Shown here: in pieces, positions 16,785 through 25,977 of the stretch | How the letters are laid out: every line of letters begins with the position of its first letter | How positions within the stretch are numbered: position 1 is the stretch's first letter | Origin: Mesoflavibacter profundi | GTDB taxonomy: Bacteria > Bacteroidota > Bacteroidia > Flavobacteriales > Flavobacteriaceae | Assembly (NCBI RefSeq): GCF_014764305.1 | Contig: NZ_CP061703.1 | Location: 3,019,501 to 3,083,500, forward strand | DNA length: 64,000 nt | Direction: 5' to 3' | Position numbers and translations under genes: made by a program | The notes under the pieces: model-generated | What the model saw: only the letters and a program-made list of their open reading frames with translations | What the model was told of the DNA's origin: nothing | The model's database searches: none

Positions 16785-17388
16785 ATGTAAAAAAGTCTTT
16801 TAAACCAGTTAAAATACTTTGTACGGCATAAGACGCCAAAATTAGTCCCATTATTTTACTAATTACGGTAATACCATACTCGCCTATTTTTTTTTGCACT
16901 CCATTTGCAGCCAATAATAATATACCTGTTAGAGCAATAACAAACATAACAAGTAATGTTGTTACAATTTGTTGATTTATAGTATAAATATGATTGTCTG
17001 TCATTAATACTACAGCCATAATTGCGCCAGGAGAAGCTATTGAAGGAATTGCTACAGGAAAAATAGTTACGTGTTTATAATCTGTAATTAAATGTTTTTC
17101 GCTTTCTGGTTTACCACTACCAAATATCATTGTCAAAGCAAACAAAAACAGAATGACGCCACCAGAAATCTGAAAGGCATCTAATGTTACATTCATTCCT
17201 TCTAAAATTAATTGTCCGATTACAATAAAAAATAGAAGTACAAAAAATGCTATAATACAAGCTCTAATAGCTACACGTTTTTTGTATTTGACATCTAAAT
17301 GTTTGGTTGCTTCCAAATACACAGGTACAGATCCTAATGGATCAATTACTGCGATTAAAAATAATATGGTTGTAATAAATTCTTTCAT
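16783..17388 (-). CDS. MarC family integral membrane protein
   Basis: The 201-residue protein has six predicted membrane helices and the MarC/UPF0056 landmarks: an N-terminal AVIDPLGSVPVYL near residue 15, a central FQISGGVILFLFALTMIFG near 75, and the PVAIPSIASPGAIMAVVLM motif near 112. It sits in the inner membrane. The family was once linked to antibiotic resistance, but that is no longer supported; its transport substrate is unknown. It is the last gene of a minus-strand run ytxJ-DUF3124-marC, with only 2 bp to the gene before it. Confidence 0.9.
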   Translation of the reverse strand: MKEFITTILFLIAVIDPLGSVPVYLEATKHLDVKYKKRVAIRACIIAFFVLLFFIVIGQLILEGMNVTLDAFQISGGVILFLFALTMIFGSGKPESEKHLITDYKHVTIFPVAIPSIASPGAIMAVVLMTDNHIYTINQQIVTTLLVMFVIALTGILLLAANGVQKKIGEYGITVISKIMGLILASYAVQSILTGLKDFFT

Positions 17389-17390
17389 TA

Positions 17391-17894
17391 TTATAAATCA
17401 ACACCTTTTGTTGTAAATGATAAACCTTGTTGTCCAGATGTAGATATCATTACAGCTTCAAAATAAGGTTGCGATGTTTGATGATCTACTTGCCATTCAA
17501 ACATAAAATTTGCGCCTGTTCCGCCTTCTTTATCTTTTTCATCAATAACAATTTCTATAGTTTGCATTGGTTTTACAAAAATAGTTTGTTTGATATAATG
17601 TCTTATTAAGTCACCTTTTGTATTGTAATAATCTGCCTTCTTAATATAAATTGTATCTGTTGTGCTAACATTTCTTATACTTACTGTAGCTGTTAAATCG
17701 TGTGTTTTATGTTCTGTTGTGCTATAAATTTGAGAATACACAGATAAATAGGTATGACCTGTTATTAAAGAATCGGATACAGTACCATTAAACACCATAG
17801 ACTGTAAATTACTTGATGGTTTAGGCTCGTTTGCTTGTTTGGATTGACAAGCACAAAGACTAACAATTGCTAATAAAACAAGAATATTTTTCAT
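17391..17894 (-). CDS. DUF3124 domain-containing lipoprotein
   Basis: The 167-residue protein starts with a lipoprotein signal (MKNILVLLAIVSLCAC). The remainder is one beta-rich domain matching DUF3124: TYLSVYSQIYSTTEHKTHDL near residue 48, ATVSIRNVSTTDTIYIKKADYY near 70, and the GGTGANFMFEWQVD motif near 124. Its function is unknown. It is expected at the periplasmic face of a membrane. It sits between marC and ytxJ with small spacings and is likely transcribed with them. Confidence 0.8.
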   Translation of the reverse strand: MKNILVLLAIVSLCACQSKQANEPKPSSNLQSMVFNGTVSDSLITGHTYLSVYSQIYSTTEHKTHDLTATVSIRNVSTTDTIYIKKADYYNTKGDLIRHYIKQTIFVKPMQTIEIVIDEKDKEGGTGANFMFEWQVDHQTSQPYFEAVMISTSGQQGLSFTTKGVDL

Positions 17895-17905
17895 GTAGAT
17901 TAATT

Positions 17906-18286
17906 TTAAACAAAGTTACTTAAATCTAAGTCATTAATAGCACCATGACTTGCATTTGCAACAGTAATTCCATTTTTTATCACTAATAATTGTGGTGATT
18001 GATGCATAACTTGAAATTTATAACCAACCTCATTAGATACATCTCTATAACTCAACAAATCCAAATAATATAAATCTGCATTAAGGTCTAAATCATAGGC
18101 TTCAGTAAATTGGTTTAACACCATTCTACTTATACCACATCTGGTAGAATGTTTAAAGATTAGTTGTGTTTTTCCTTTAGATGAAAGTTCTATTTCATCT
18201 AATTGATCAATAGTTGTTAAATTCTGCCAAGGAAGTACTTTCTCTTCTTTAGGCGTTTTATTGTTTCCAAATAGTTTTCCAAACAT
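17906..18286 (-). CDS. ytxJ: bacillithiol system redox-active protein YtxJ
   Basis: The 126-residue cytoplasmic protein has a thioredoxin-like fold of the YtxJ family. Near residue 49 the motif FKHSTRCGISRMVLNQF supplies the single active-site Cys, and HQSPQLLVIKNG near 95 holds the cis-proline. YtxJ-type proteins are thought to remove bacillithiol from proteins or reduce mixed disulfides. Its presence fits use of bacillithiol, which is known in several Flavobacteriaceae. It begins the ytxJ-DUF3124-marC run. A copy of the 17-bp hairpin repeat lies 16-32 bp upstream of the start. Confidence 0.86.
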   Translation of the reverse strand: MFGKLFGNNKTPKEEKVLPWQNLTTIDQLDEIELSSKGKTQLIFKHSTRCGISRMVLNQFTEAYDLDLNADLYYLDLLSYRDVSNEVGYKFQVMHQSPQLLVIKNGITVANASHGAINDLDLSNFV

Positions 18287-18301
18287 ATTGTATACTTCGT
18301 T

Positions 18302-18318
18302 TTTCCGCTAAAGCGAAA
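18302..18318 (+). repeat. 17-bp hairpin repeat, copy 2 (variant loop)
   Basis: TTTCCGCTAAAGCGAAA differs from the copy at 12749-12765 only in the loop position (TAAA instead of GAAA), so the stem is kept. It lies just upstream of ytxJ. Confidence 0.65.
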
Positions 18319-18440
18319 GTTAAATTTATATAGTAAGTCGACTTCATTTTTAAAACTTACAAACTGACTAAAAGTCATTAAAAACCAGTAGATAACAGAC
18401 ATTTTGTCGCTAAAATACTATTGGTAAGATAATTGAAATA

Positions 18441-18459
18441 TAGCAATCAAACGTTGCTA
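18441..18459. promoter_or_regulatory. inverted repeat upstream of clpB
   Basis: TAGCAA (18441-18446) and TTGCTA (18454-18459) are separated by seven bases and end 13 bp before the clpB ATG. This could be a heat-shock operator or a 5'-UTR hairpin. It is not a CIRCE element. Confidence 0.35.
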
Positions 18460-18472
18460 AATTTTAAAAAAA

Positions 18473-21079
18473 ATGAACTTAAACAATTATACAATAAAAT
18501 CGCAAGAAGCCATACAACAATCGCAACAAATTGCGCAAAGTTATGGGCATCAACAAATAGAAAACGAACACCTTTTTAAAGGTATCTTAGAAGTTGATGA
18601 AAACGTGTTACCATTTTTATTAAAAAAACTAAATGTTAACACAACAGTACTAAAACAAGCTTTAGACAAACAACTAGAAAGCTTTTCTAAAGTGTCTGGC
18701 GCAGATCTAATGTTATCGCGCGAAGCTGGAAAAACACTTAACGAAGCGTCTATCATTGCTAAAAACATGAAAGACGATTTTGTATCTATAGAGCATTTAA
18801 TCTTAGCCATCTTAAAATCTAACAGCAAGATTGCACAAATGCTTAAAGACCAAAGCGTGACAGAAAAAGGTCTAAAAGCTGCAATAGAAGAGCTTAGAAA
18901 AGGTGATCGCGTAACGTCTCAAAGTCAAGAAGACACTTATAATTCTTTAAACAAATACGCAAAAAACCTAAATCAATTAGCAAAAGACGGTAAGCTAGAT
19001 CCAGTAATTGGTCGTGACGAAGAGATTAGACGTATTTTACAAATCTTGTCACGTCGTACTAAAAACAACCCTATCTTGGTAGGTGAACCTGGTACTGGTA
19101 AAACCGCTATTGCCGAAGGTTTAGCGCATCGTATTGTAGATGGTGACGTACCTGAAAACTTAAAAGAAAAGCAAATTTTTGCTCTAGACATGGGCGCACT
19201 TATTGCTGGTGCTAAATTTAAAGGTGAATTTGAAGAGCGTCTTAAAGCTGTAATCAAAGAAGTAACGACTAGCGAAGGTGATATCGTACTTTTTATAGAC
19301 GAAATACATACGCTTGTTGGTGCTGGTGGCGGACAAGGTGCAATGGACGCAGCAAACATCCTAAAACCTGCATTAGCGCGTGGTGAGTTAAGATCTATTG
19401 GTGCAACAACACTTGACGAGTATCAAAAATACTTCGAAAAAGACAAAGCTCTAGAACGTCGTTTTCAAAAAGTAATGGTAGACGAGCCAGATACAGAAAG
19501 CGCCATTTCTATACTTAGAGGTATTAAAGAAAAATACGAAACGCATCATAAAGTACGTATTAAAGACGAAGCTATTATTGGTGCTGTTGAGTTATCTCAA
19601 CGTTACATTACCAACAGATTTTTACCAGATAAAGCTATCGATTTAATGGATGAAGCAGCTTCAAAACTGCGTATGGAAATTAATTCAAAACCAGAAGAAT
19701 TAGATGTTTTGGATAGAAAAATCATGCAGTTAGAAATTGAAATCGAAGCCATTAAACGCGAAAAAGATGAAGTAAAACTGAAATCTTTAAGAAGTGATTT
19801 AGCTAACCTTAAAGAAGAACGTAATGAAATTAATGCCAAGTGGAAAAGCGAAAAAGAAGTTGTAGACAATATCCAAAACACAAAACAAGATATTGAAAAC
19901 TTTAAGCTTGAAGCTGAACGTGCTGAACGAGAAGGTAACTATGGTAAAGTAGCCGAGCTTAGATATGGTAAAATAAAAGAAGCGCAAGAAAAACTGGAAA
20001 GCCTTCAAAAAGACTTGCAATCGCAATCAGAACATAGTTTGATTAAAGAAGAAGTTAACTATGATGATATTGCAGAAGTTGTTGCAAAATGGACAGGTAT
20101 TCCTGTTACAAAAATGCTTCAAAGCGAACGCGAAAAGCTTTTAAAGTTAGAAGACGAACTTCACAAACGTGTGGTTGGTCAAGAAGAAGCTATTGAAGCA
20201 GTAAGTGATGCTGTTAGACGTAGTCGCGCAGGTTTACAAAATCCAGAAAAACCAATTGGTACATTCCTGTTTTTAGGAACAACTGGTGTTGGTAAAACAG
20301 AACTTGCTAAAGCGTTAGCCGAATATCTTTTTGATGACGAAAACGCAATGACACGTATTGATATGAGCGAATATCAAGAACGTCACGCTGTTAGCAGATT
20401 AGTTGGTGCGCCTCCAGGATATGTTGGCTACGACGAAGGTGGACAATTAACAGAAGCCGTTAGACGTAAACCTTATTCTGTAGTATTGTTAGACGAAATT
20501 GAAAAAGCACATCCAGATACGTTCAATATTTTATTACAAGTTCTAGACGAAGGTCATTTAACAGATAATAAAGGACGATTAGCAGACTTTAAAAACACTA
20601 TTATAATCATGACTTCAAACATGGGAAGTCACATTATACAAGAGCGTTTTGAAGCTACCAAAGATGTAGAATCTGCAATGGAAGCAGCAAAAGTTGAAGT
20701 ATTAGGTTTACTAAAACAAACGGTTAGACCAGAGTTTTTAAACCGTATTGATGATACTATTATGTTTACACCATTAACACAAGACAACATTACCCAAATT
20801 GTTGGATTACAGTTAAAAAGTGTTACAAAAATGATCGGAAAACAAGGTATAACTTTTGATGCGACACCAGAAGCAATAGCGTATTTAGCTCAAAAAGGTT
20901 ATAATCCAGAATACGGAGCAAGACCAGTTAAACGCGTCATACAAAAAGAAGTTTTAAATCAATTAAGTAAAGAGATTTTAGCTGGAAAAATAAATACAGA
21001 CAGTATCATTTTATTGGATGCTTTTGATGGAGAATTAGTGTTTAGAAATCAAGGCGATTTAGTTCAAGAAGAATTTTAA
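18473..21079 (+). CDS. clpB: ATP-dependent disaggregase ClpB
   Basis: ClpB is a cytoplasmic hexameric AAA+ chaperone that pulls proteins out of aggregates together with DnaK. The 868-residue length is typical. Domains in order are: the Clp-N repeat domain (1-145), AAA-1 with Walker [10 protein letters not shown] near 205 and Walker B VLFIDEIH near 275, the coiled-coil M domain (about 410-525) which separates ClpB from ClpA and ClpC, and AAA-2 with Walker [10 protein letters not shown] near 603 and [12 protein letters not shown] near 675. The C-terminal D2-small domain has YGARPVKR. No ClpP-binding loop is seen, as expected. The gene stands alone with an inverted repeat just upstream and a terminator downstream. 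Confidence 0.98.
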   Translation: MNLNNYTIKSQEAIQQSQQIAQSYGHQQIENEHLFKGILEVDENVLPFLLKKLNVNTTVLKQALDKQLESFSKVSGADLMLSREAGKTLNEASIIAKNMKDDFVSIEHLILAILKSNSKIAQMLKDQSVTEKGLKAAIEELRKGDRVTSQSQEDTYNSLNKYAKNLNQLAKDGKLDPVIGRDEEIRRILQILSRRTKNNPILVGEPGTGKTAIAEGLAHRIVDGDVPENLKEKQIFALDMGALIAGAKFKGEFEERLKAVIKEVTTSEGDIVLFIDEIHTLVGAGGGQGAMDAANILKPALARGELRSIGATTLDEYQKYFEKDKALERRFQKVMVDEPDTESAISILRGIKEKYETHHKVRIKDEAIIGAVELSQRYITNRFLPDKAIDLMDEAASKLRMEINSKPEELDVLDRKIMQLEIEIEAIKREKDEVKLKSLRSDLANLKEERNEINAKWKSEKEVVDNIQNTKQDIENFKLEAERAEREGNYGKVAELRYGKIKEAQEKLESLQKDLQSQSEHSLIKEEVNYDDIAEVVAKWTGIPVTKMLQSEREKLLKLEDELHKRVVGQEEAIEAVSDAVRRSRAGLQNPEKPIGTFLFLGTTGVGKTELAKALAEYLFDDENAMTRIDMSEYQERHAVSRLVGAPPGYVGYDEGGQLTEAVRRKPYSVVLLDEIEKAHPDTFNILLQVLDEGHLTDNKGRLADFKNTIIIMTSNMGSHIIQERFEATKDVESAMEAAKVEVLGLLKQTVRPEFLNRIDDTIMFTPLTQDNITQIVGLQLKSVTKMIGKQGITFDATPEAIAYLAQKGYNPEYGARPVKRVIQKEVLNQLSKEILAGKINTDSIILLDAFDGELVFRNQGDLVQEEF

Positions 21080-21180
21080 ATGTTCACATTTTCAGCAAAA
21101 CTCACAAAGTTTTGTTAATTCAAAAAATCAATAAAATAATAAAATACCAAGACCGTTTTCATAATTGGTTGGTTAGTTGA

Positions 21181-21227
21181 AAAAGCAACGCAATACTTTT
21201 CTTACAAGTGGCGCGTTGCTTTTTTTT
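21181..21227 (+). terminator. terminator downstream of clpB
   Basis: AAAAGCAACGC (21181-21191) pairs with GCGTTGCTTTT (21213-21223) around a 21-base loop and is followed by further T. It is about 100 bp beyond the clpB stop. Confidence 0.75.
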
Positions 21228-21262
21228 AACACAATAGTAACATATTATTTTGTATCTTCATA

Positions 21263-21277
21263 AGTAAGTAACTTACT
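21263..21277. promoter_or_regulatory. 15-bp perfect palindrome upstream of the STAS-like gene
   Basis: AGTAAGTAACTTACT is a 7-1-7 perfect palindrome. It ends 15 bp before the start codon and lies just downstream of a weak -7-like TATCTTCA (21253-21260), where a repressor would block transcription. Confidence 0.4.
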
Positions 21278-21292
21278 ATAAATCAAAACAAT

Positions 21293-21688
21293 ATGGGCAT
21301 TATTAACTATTACAATATCAGTCACGCCGAAGTTTTAGTTTTTGATGATTTTTTAATTAAACAAGTAAAAGAAGGTGTAAAGATTGATTTAGAAGAAACG
21401 AAAGAATTAAAATTAATTCTAAAAGAACATTTTAAAAACAAGAAAATGGCATACATTTCTAACAGAGTAACATCTTATTCTGTTAACCCTTTAGTTTACA
21501 AAGAGGTTGAAAAAATGTCAAATCTAGTTGCTATAGCTATAATACCAAAAGATGAAACTATGAGACAAAGTGCAGAATTTGAAAGACAGTTCTTTAATAA
21601 GCCTTTTGAAATTTTTGAAAATCTATCGGATGCTATACAATGGGTACAAAAAATTATTTTGAATGAAAACAAAGAAGCTATAGTATAA
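21293..21688 (+). CDS. small cytoplasmic protein, STAS/SpoIIAA-like
   Basis: This 131-residue protein has no signal peptide or membrane helix. Its pattern of alternating short strands and helices (AEVLVFDDFLIKQ, KMAYISNRVTSYSV, NLVAIAIIPKD, then a helix AEFERQFFNKPFEIFENLSDAIQWV) resembles the STAS/SpoIIAA-like fold seen in many small flavobacterial proteins, which end with the same pattern of a phenylalanine-rich turn and a final DAIQWV helix. No catalytic residue or exact family is recognised, so this is a fold guess. It stands alone between terminators and has a palindrome in its promoter region. Confidence 0.5.
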   Translation: MGIINYYNISHAEVLVFDDFLIKQVKEGVKIDLEETKELKLILKEHFKNKKMAYISNRVTSYSVNPLVYKEVEKMSNLVAIAIIPKDETMRQSAEFERQFFNKPFEIFENLSDAIQWVQKIILNENKEAIV

Positions 21689-21690
21689 AC

Positions 21691-23172
21691 CTATAGCTTT
21701 AATTTTTTTTCAACGTCTTTTAAAGTTGTTTTAAATAAGTCTTCATCTAAATCTGCATTGTAAAATGGTACCATTTGTTGTAATTTCTCTTTACCAGATT
21801 TAGTATTTAACAGTTCTGGAAACGCCTTATTTAAAACATCAAGCATAATATAAGTCGCTGTAGAAGCACCAGGTGATGCACCAAGTAAACATGTAATAGA
21901 TCCGTCTTTACTACTAATTACTTCGGTACCAAATTGTAGTTTTCCGCCTTCATATTCATCTTTTTTAATTATTTGAACACGTTGTCCGGCTGTAATGTAT
22001 TCCCAATCTTCATCTTTAGCATCTTTTACAAATGTTCTTAACTCTTCCATCCTATCTTCAAAAGACATAGATAGTTGATTAACTAAATAGTTTGTAAGTG
22101 GTAAATTATGCCAAAAAGCTCCAAACATAGAAGATAAATTATCCATTTTTATAGACTTAAATAAATCTAGATTAGAACCTTCTTTTAAAAATTTAGGACT
22201 AAAACCAGCAAAAGGTCCAAATAATAATTCTTGTTTACCATTAATAAATCTTGTATCCAAATGTGGCGTAGACATTGGTGGATCGTTTGGTCCTGCTTTA
22301 CTGTAAACTTTTGCTAAATGCTGATTTATAATTTCTTGATTTTTACATACTAACCAAGCACCACTTACAGGAAAACCGCCATAACCTTCTTTTTCTTCTA
22401 TTTCTACCTTTTGCAATAACAACAAACTACCGCCACCAGCACCTATAAACACGTGCTTTGCTTCTAAATTATATACTGTATTTGTATTTAAATCCTTTGC
22501 TTCTACTGTCCAATCTATGTCAGGATTTGGATCTACATCAGTAACTTCAACATTACAATGTACTGGTGTATTAAATTGTGTTTCTAAAACTTCAAAAAGA
22601 GTTTCTGTTAATTGTCCATAATTTACTTCTGTTCCTCTATCTATTCTAGAAGCTGCTAATGCTTCATCATCAGATCTACTTTTCATTATTAAAGGAAACC
22701 ATTTGGACATGTTTTGCTTATCCTTAGTAAATTGAATAGTATCAAACATAAAATGAGATTTCATGGTTTGATATCGTTTTTCTAGGTAATCCACATTGTC
22801 TTTACCAAAAACCCAACTATGATGAGGTACTTGCTTTACAAAAGACGTATCTTCAATTAGGTTATTTTCTACTAAATAAGCCCAAAATTGTTTAGAGACT
22901 TCAAATTGTTTACAAATTTGAATGGCTTTATCTATGTTTACTTTACCATCTTCTTCTGGGCAATAATTTAATTCACATAACGCAGAATGACCTGTTCCAG
23001 CATTATTCCAAGCTGCACTACTCTCTTGTGCTACTTTATCAAGTCGTTCTAGAATTAAAACTTTAAGTTCTGGATTAAATATTTTGGCTAATAATGCTAG
23101 ATTAGCACTCATAATTCCGCCACCAATACAGATTAAATCATATTCTGTTTGTAAAGTCTCTTTGGTTAACAT
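21691..23172 (-). CDS. mqo: malate:quinone oxidoreductase
   Basis: Mqo is a peripheral inner-membrane FAD enzyme that oxidises malate to oxaloacetate and passes electrons to menaquinone, in place of or next to malate dehydrogenase. From the ATG at 23172 the protein has 493 residues, the usual length. It opens with the FAD-binding motif DLICIGGGIMSANLALLA and keeps SSAAWNNAGTGHSALCELNY near 55, SRIDRGTEVNYGQLT near 180, and GASPGASTATYIM near 455. An open frame extends upstream to 23229, but it would run through the terminator of the preceding gene, so the later start is preferred. Confidence 0.96.
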   Translation of the reverse strand: MLTKETLQTEYDLICIGGGIMSANLALLAKIFNPELKVLILERLDKVAQESSAAWNNAGTGHSALCELNYCPEEDGKVNIDKAIQICKQFEVSKQFWAYLVENNLIEDTSFVKQVPHHSWVFGKDNVDYLEKRYQTMKSHFMFDTIQFTKDKQNMSKWFPLIMKSRSDDEALAASRIDRGTEVNYGQLTETLFEVLETQFNTPVHCNVEVTDVDPNPDIDWTVEAKDLNTNTVYNLEAKHVFIGAGGGSLLLLQKVEIEEKEGYGGFPVSGAWLVCKNQEIINQHLAKVYSKAGPNDPPMSTPHLDTRFINGKQELLFGPFAGFSPKFLKEGSNLDLFKSIKMDNLSSMFGAFWHNLPLTNYLVNQLSMSFEDRMEELRTFVKDAKDEDWEYITAGQRVQIIKKDEYEGGKLQFGTEVISSKDGSITCLLGASPGASTATYIMLDVLNKAFPELLNTKSGKEKLQQMVPFYNADLDEDLFKTTLKDVEKKLKL

Positions 23173-23217
23173 AAAAAATAAAATTTCAACTAAATTATAG
23201 ATTAAAAGTTTACAAAT

Positions 23218-23246
23218 AAAAAAAGCCACTTAAAAAGTGGCTTTTT
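23218..23246 (-). terminator. terminator of the beta-barrel gene
   Basis: AAAAGCCACTT (23221-23231) pairs with AAGTGGCTTTT (23235-23245) around AAA. The A run on the left gives a minus-strand T tail. Confidence 0.85.
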
Positions 23247-23273
23247 CTAATTTTGGTTAAAACTAACTAACTC

Positions 23274-23813
23274 TTAAAATAATAATTTGATACCAAAATT
23301 AACATCCATAGAGTTAAATCCTAAAGATGTAGATCCTACTGCATCACCTTCGTCTGGTGATATTGCATTGTATCCAAATTGTCCAAAAGTAGCTTCTAAT
23401 GTTAATACGTTAGACACAAAAAAGTCTACTCCTGGTCTTAAATTAAAACCATAACCAGTTGCTCCATCATAAAAAGTTAATGGTACATCTGCTTGACCAA
23501 AAATGTAAAATTTCTCATTAATATTCCAGTATTTTCTTGCTAAAGGCATTACTGTTACTGCATCTACAGCATCTGCATCTGCTACTTTTACAGAACTATA
23601 ACCTACACCTAAACCAACTGTAACAGAAGGAGAAACAAATGTTCCTACTACAGGCATAATTCCAAAAGTACTTGTATCTGATGCTTCATCATCATTAAAC
23701 TCTAGTTGTCCTAATGCCCACCAAGCACCTTTTAATCCTTGGTTATCTTCTTGAGCAGATACTTTAAATGATATTAATAAAATTAATGCTAATGGTAATA
23801 ATAATTTTTTCAT
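23274..23813 (-). CDS. outer membrane beta-barrel protein
   Basis: The 179-residue protein has a cleavable signal peptide (MKKLLLPLALILLISFKVSAQ). The mature part is a series of amphipathic strands such as SVTVGLGVGYSSVKV, KFYIFGQADVPLTFY, GYGFNLRPGVDFFV and the closing MDVNFGIKLLF. The final residue is Phe, the usual outer-membrane insertion signal, so it is a small eight-stranded-type barrel of the OmpA/OmpW-like class. The role is unknown. The GC- and Ala/Val-rich part near residues 85-95 forms a repetitive loop. It is a single-gene unit with a TAnnTTTG element upstream and a terminator downstream. Confidence 0.8.
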   Translation of the reverse strand: MKKLLLPLALILLISFKVSAQEDNQGLKGAWWALGQLEFNDDEASDTSTFGIMPVVGTFVSPSVTVGLGVGYSSVKVADADAVDAVTVMPLARKYWNINEKFYIFGQADVPLTFYDGATGYGFNLRPGVDFFVSNVLTLEATFGQFGYNAISPDEGDAVGSTSLGFNSMDVNFGIKLLF

Positions 23814-23841
23814 GTCGTAATATTTGTTTTAGTTACTGACA

Positions 23842-23849
23842 CAAATTTA
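23842..23849 (-). promoter_or_regulatory. candidate -7 element for the beta-barrel gene
   Basis: TAAATTTG on the minus strand matches TAnnTTTG, 29 bp before the start codon. The -33 box is not clear. Confidence 0.4.
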
Positions 23850-23983
23850 TAGCAGTCTTAGAGCTTAAAAACTGACTTTTATCATGCTTTTCAAAAGTTT
23901 TTACTTCATCTTAAAAATGAACATCCATTAGATTATTATTCTGTGTAAAATTTCTATAACTTTATATCATAATACTAATTTAA

Positions 23984-24655
23984 ATGAATTCTTTAAACAC
24001 ATATATAGACCACACACTTCTAAAAGCTACAGCTACAGAGCAAGATATTATTAACCTCTGCAACGAAGCAAAAAAGCACAAATTTTTCTCCGTTTGTGTT
24101 AATAGTTGCTATGTTAGTTTAGCTAAAACCCAATTAAACAGCTCAGATGTTAAAGTATGTAGCGTTATAGGATTTCCGTTAGGCGCTATGAGTACAAAAG
24201 CAAAAGTTGAAGAAACCAAACAAGCCCTAAAAGATGGTGCAGATGAAATTGATATGGTGCTTAACGTTGGATTCTTAAAAAGTAAAAAATTTGATGCCGT
24301 TTGGCAAGACATAGAAGCCGTAAAACAAGTTATGCCCAATAACATACTAAAAGTTATTTTAGAAACTTGTTATTTAGAAGAAATTGAAATTATAAAGGCT
24401 AGTGAGTTAGCCATTAACTCTGGAGCAGATTTTATTAAAACATCTACCGGTTTTGGTACTGGTGGCGCAACAATACATGACGTTGAAATAATGAAAAGTG
24501 TTGCCCAAAAATGCAATGTAAAAATTAAAGCTTCTGGCGGAATTAGAGATACCGAAACCGCAAAAGCCTATATAGAAGCTGGTGCAGAACGTATTGGCAC
24601 TTCTAACGGAATTGCAATTGTAACTGGTCAAAAAGCCGAAGAAGGTAATTATTAA
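23984..24655 (+). CDS. deoC: deoxyribose-phosphate aldolase
   Basis: DeoC cleaves 2-deoxyribose 5-phosphate to glyceraldehyde 3-phosphate and acetaldehyde, the last step of deoxynucleoside breakdown. The 223-residue length is standard for the short bacterial form. Landmarks are YIDHTLLKATATEQDI at the start, VCSVIGFPLGA near 50, GADEIDMVLNVGFLK near 75, the catalytic Lys in FIKTSTGFGTGGAT near 150, and VKIKASGGIRD near 178. It lies 57 bp upstream of deoD, so the two enzymes form a nucleoside-salvage operon in which DeoD supplies the sugar phosphate. Confidence 0.97.
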   Translation: MNSLNTYIDHTLLKATATEQDIINLCNEAKKHKFFSVCVNSCYVSLAKTQLNSSDVKVCSVIGFPLGAMSTKAKVEETKQALKDGADEIDMVLNVGFLKSKKFDAVWQDIEAVKQVMPNNILKVILETCYLEEIEIIKASELAINSGADFIKTSTGFGTGGATIHDVEIMKSVAQKCNVKIKASGGIRDTETAKAYIEAGAERIGTSNGIAIVTGQKAEEGNY

Positions 24656-24661
24656 TCACAA

Positions 24662-24697
24662 CTCTAAATACTCTAAATACTTTAGACACTTTAAATA
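24662..24697 (+). repeat. four imperfect 9-bp tandem repeats in the deoC-deoD spacer
   Basis: The units CTCTAAATA, CTCTAAATA, CTTTAGACA and CTTTAAATA follow each other without gaps. They fill most of the non-coding spacer before deoD and may result from slippage. Confidence 0.7.
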
Positions 24698-24712
24698 CTT
24701 ATAACTACAAAA

Positions 24713-25411
24713 ATGAGCGTACATATAGAAGCCAAAAAAGGCGAAATAGCAGAAACCATATTACTTCCTGGTGATCCATTACGTGCTAAATGGATTGCAG
24801 AAACTTTTCTTGAAAACGCAGTTTGTTTTAACCGTGTAAGAAACATGTTTGGATACACTGGTACTTATAAAGGCAAAAAAATATCTGTGATGGGAACAGG
24901 AATGGGCGTACCTAGCATTTCTATCTATGCACACGAATTAATCACAGAATATGGCGTAAAAAATTTGATTAGAGTTGGTAGTGCTGGTTCGTATCAAGAA
25001 CATGTTAAAATTAGAGACATTGTTTTAGCTATGGCGGCATCTTCTAATTCTGGTGTAAACGAGCTTAGATTTGGTGGTGCAGATTATGCGCCTACTGCTA
25101 ATTTTGACTTATTTAATAAAGCGGTTAACATCGCTAAAGAAAAAAATATTGAGATTAAAGCTGGTAATGTATTTACTAGTGACGAGTTTTATGCAGACGA
25201 TTTTGAATCCTACAAAAAATGGTCAAAATTTGGAGTGTTATGTGTCGAAATGGAAACTGCTGGTTTATATACAGTTGCTGCAAAACACAAAGTTAATGCG
25301 CTTACAATTTTAACCATTTCTGATTCTTTAGTGACAGGTGAAAGAACAACTAGTGCCGAACGTGAAACTACATTTTCAGATATGATAAACATAGCATTAG
25401 AACTAGCTTAA
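24713..25411 (+). CDS. deoD: purine-nucleoside phosphorylase, DeoD type
   Basis: DeoD is the hexameric bacterial PNP that splits purine (deoxy)ribonucleosides with phosphate into base and sugar 1-phosphate. The 232 residues match the family. Key motifs are [15 protein letters not shown] near 18, [17 protein letters not shown] near 62, [10 protein letters not shown] near 84, and the base-binding VEMETAGLY near 178 with the catalytic Asp in [10 protein letters not shown] near 202. It belongs to the deoC operon, and a phosphatase-like lipoprotein gene follows 10 bp later. Confidence 0.97.
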   Translation: MSVHIEAKKGEIAETILLPGDPLRAKWIAETFLENAVCFNRVRNMFGYTGTYKGKKISVMGTGMGVPSISIYAHELITEYGVKNLIRVGSAGSYQEHVKIRDIVLAMAASSNSGVNELRFGGADYAPTANFDLFNKAVNIAKEKNIEIKAGNVFTSDEFYADDFESYKKWSKFGVLCVEMETAGLYTVAAKHKVNALTILTISDSLVTGERTTSAERETTFSDMINIALELA

Positions 25412-25421
25412 ATTAATATAA

Positions 25422-25964
25422 ATGAAACAGTTACTTCTAATTTGTTTAACGTTTTGTCTTCTTAGTTGCAAGCCAGACAAGGAAAATTCTATAGCTGCTA
25501 ACCCTAATTTAACTACTAAAAACCAAAGTAAAACAACTACATATTACTTAATTAGACATGCAGAAAAAAACCGTACAGATAGCTTAATCAACAATCCAAA
25601 CCTTACAAACAAAGGAAAAGAAAGAGCTAATAATTGGAGTAATATATTTAAACATATAAAATTTGATGCTATTTATACAACTAATTATAACAGAACAATT
25701 CAAACAGCACAACCTACAGCAACACAACAAAATATACCTTTAAAATATTACCAAGCTAATAACTTATATAACGCAACATTTAAAGACGATACAAATGGTA
25801 AAACAGTATTAATTGTTGGTCACAGCAATACTACACCTAAATTTGTAAATTCCATTTTAGATCAAAATAAATATACCGATATAAACGACTCTATAAATGG
25901 TAATTTATATATCGTTAATGTAGATAAACACCATGTAACAGATATATTATTAAACTTTAATTAG
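25422..25964 (+). CDS. histidine phosphatase family lipoprotein
   Basis: The 180-residue protein has a lipoprotein signal peptide ([16 protein letters not shown]) and a single histidine-phosphatase domain. The phosphohistidine motif is [10 protein letters not shown] near residue 42, a partner Arg lies in [11 protein letters not shown] near 87, and the second catalytic His is in VLIVGHSNT near 130. It probably removes phosphate from a small molecule or a phosphoprotein outside the cytoplasm. The substrate cannot be told. It is short for the family, as in many flavobacterial members. It is encoded tightly between deoD and smpB. Confidence 0.85.
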   Translation: MKQLLLICLTFCLLSCKPDKENSIAANPNLTTKNQSKTTTYYLIRHAEKNRTDSLINNPNLTNKGKERANNWSNIFKHIKFDAIYTTNYNRTIQTAQPTATQQNIPLKYYQANNLYNATFKDDTNGKTVLIVGHSNTTPKFVNSILDQNKYTDINDSINGNLYIVNVDKHHVTDILLNFN

Positions 25965-25972
25965 TACATTTG
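25965..25972 (+). promoter_or_regulatory. candidate -7 element for smpB
   Basis: TACATTTG matches TAnnTTTG only five bases before the smpB ATG, which would give an almost leaderless mRNA. No -33 TTG is seen, so the assignment is weak. Confidence 0.3.
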
Positions 25973-25977
25973 CCTTA

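Noticed and set aside
18441-18459. CIRCE-type heat-shock operator before clpB
   Set aside because: The arms TAGCAA/TTGCTA and the 7-bp gap do not match the CIRCE consensus (TTAGCACTC-N9-GAGTGCTAA).
23173-23229. N-terminal extension of Mqo
   Set aside because: The extra codons run through the terminator of the upstream beta-barrel gene, and the FAD motif lies at its normal distance from the ATG at 23172.
24662-24697. CRISPR-like array between deoC and deoD
   Set aside because: The 9-bp units abut each other with no spacers, so this is a simple tandem repeat.
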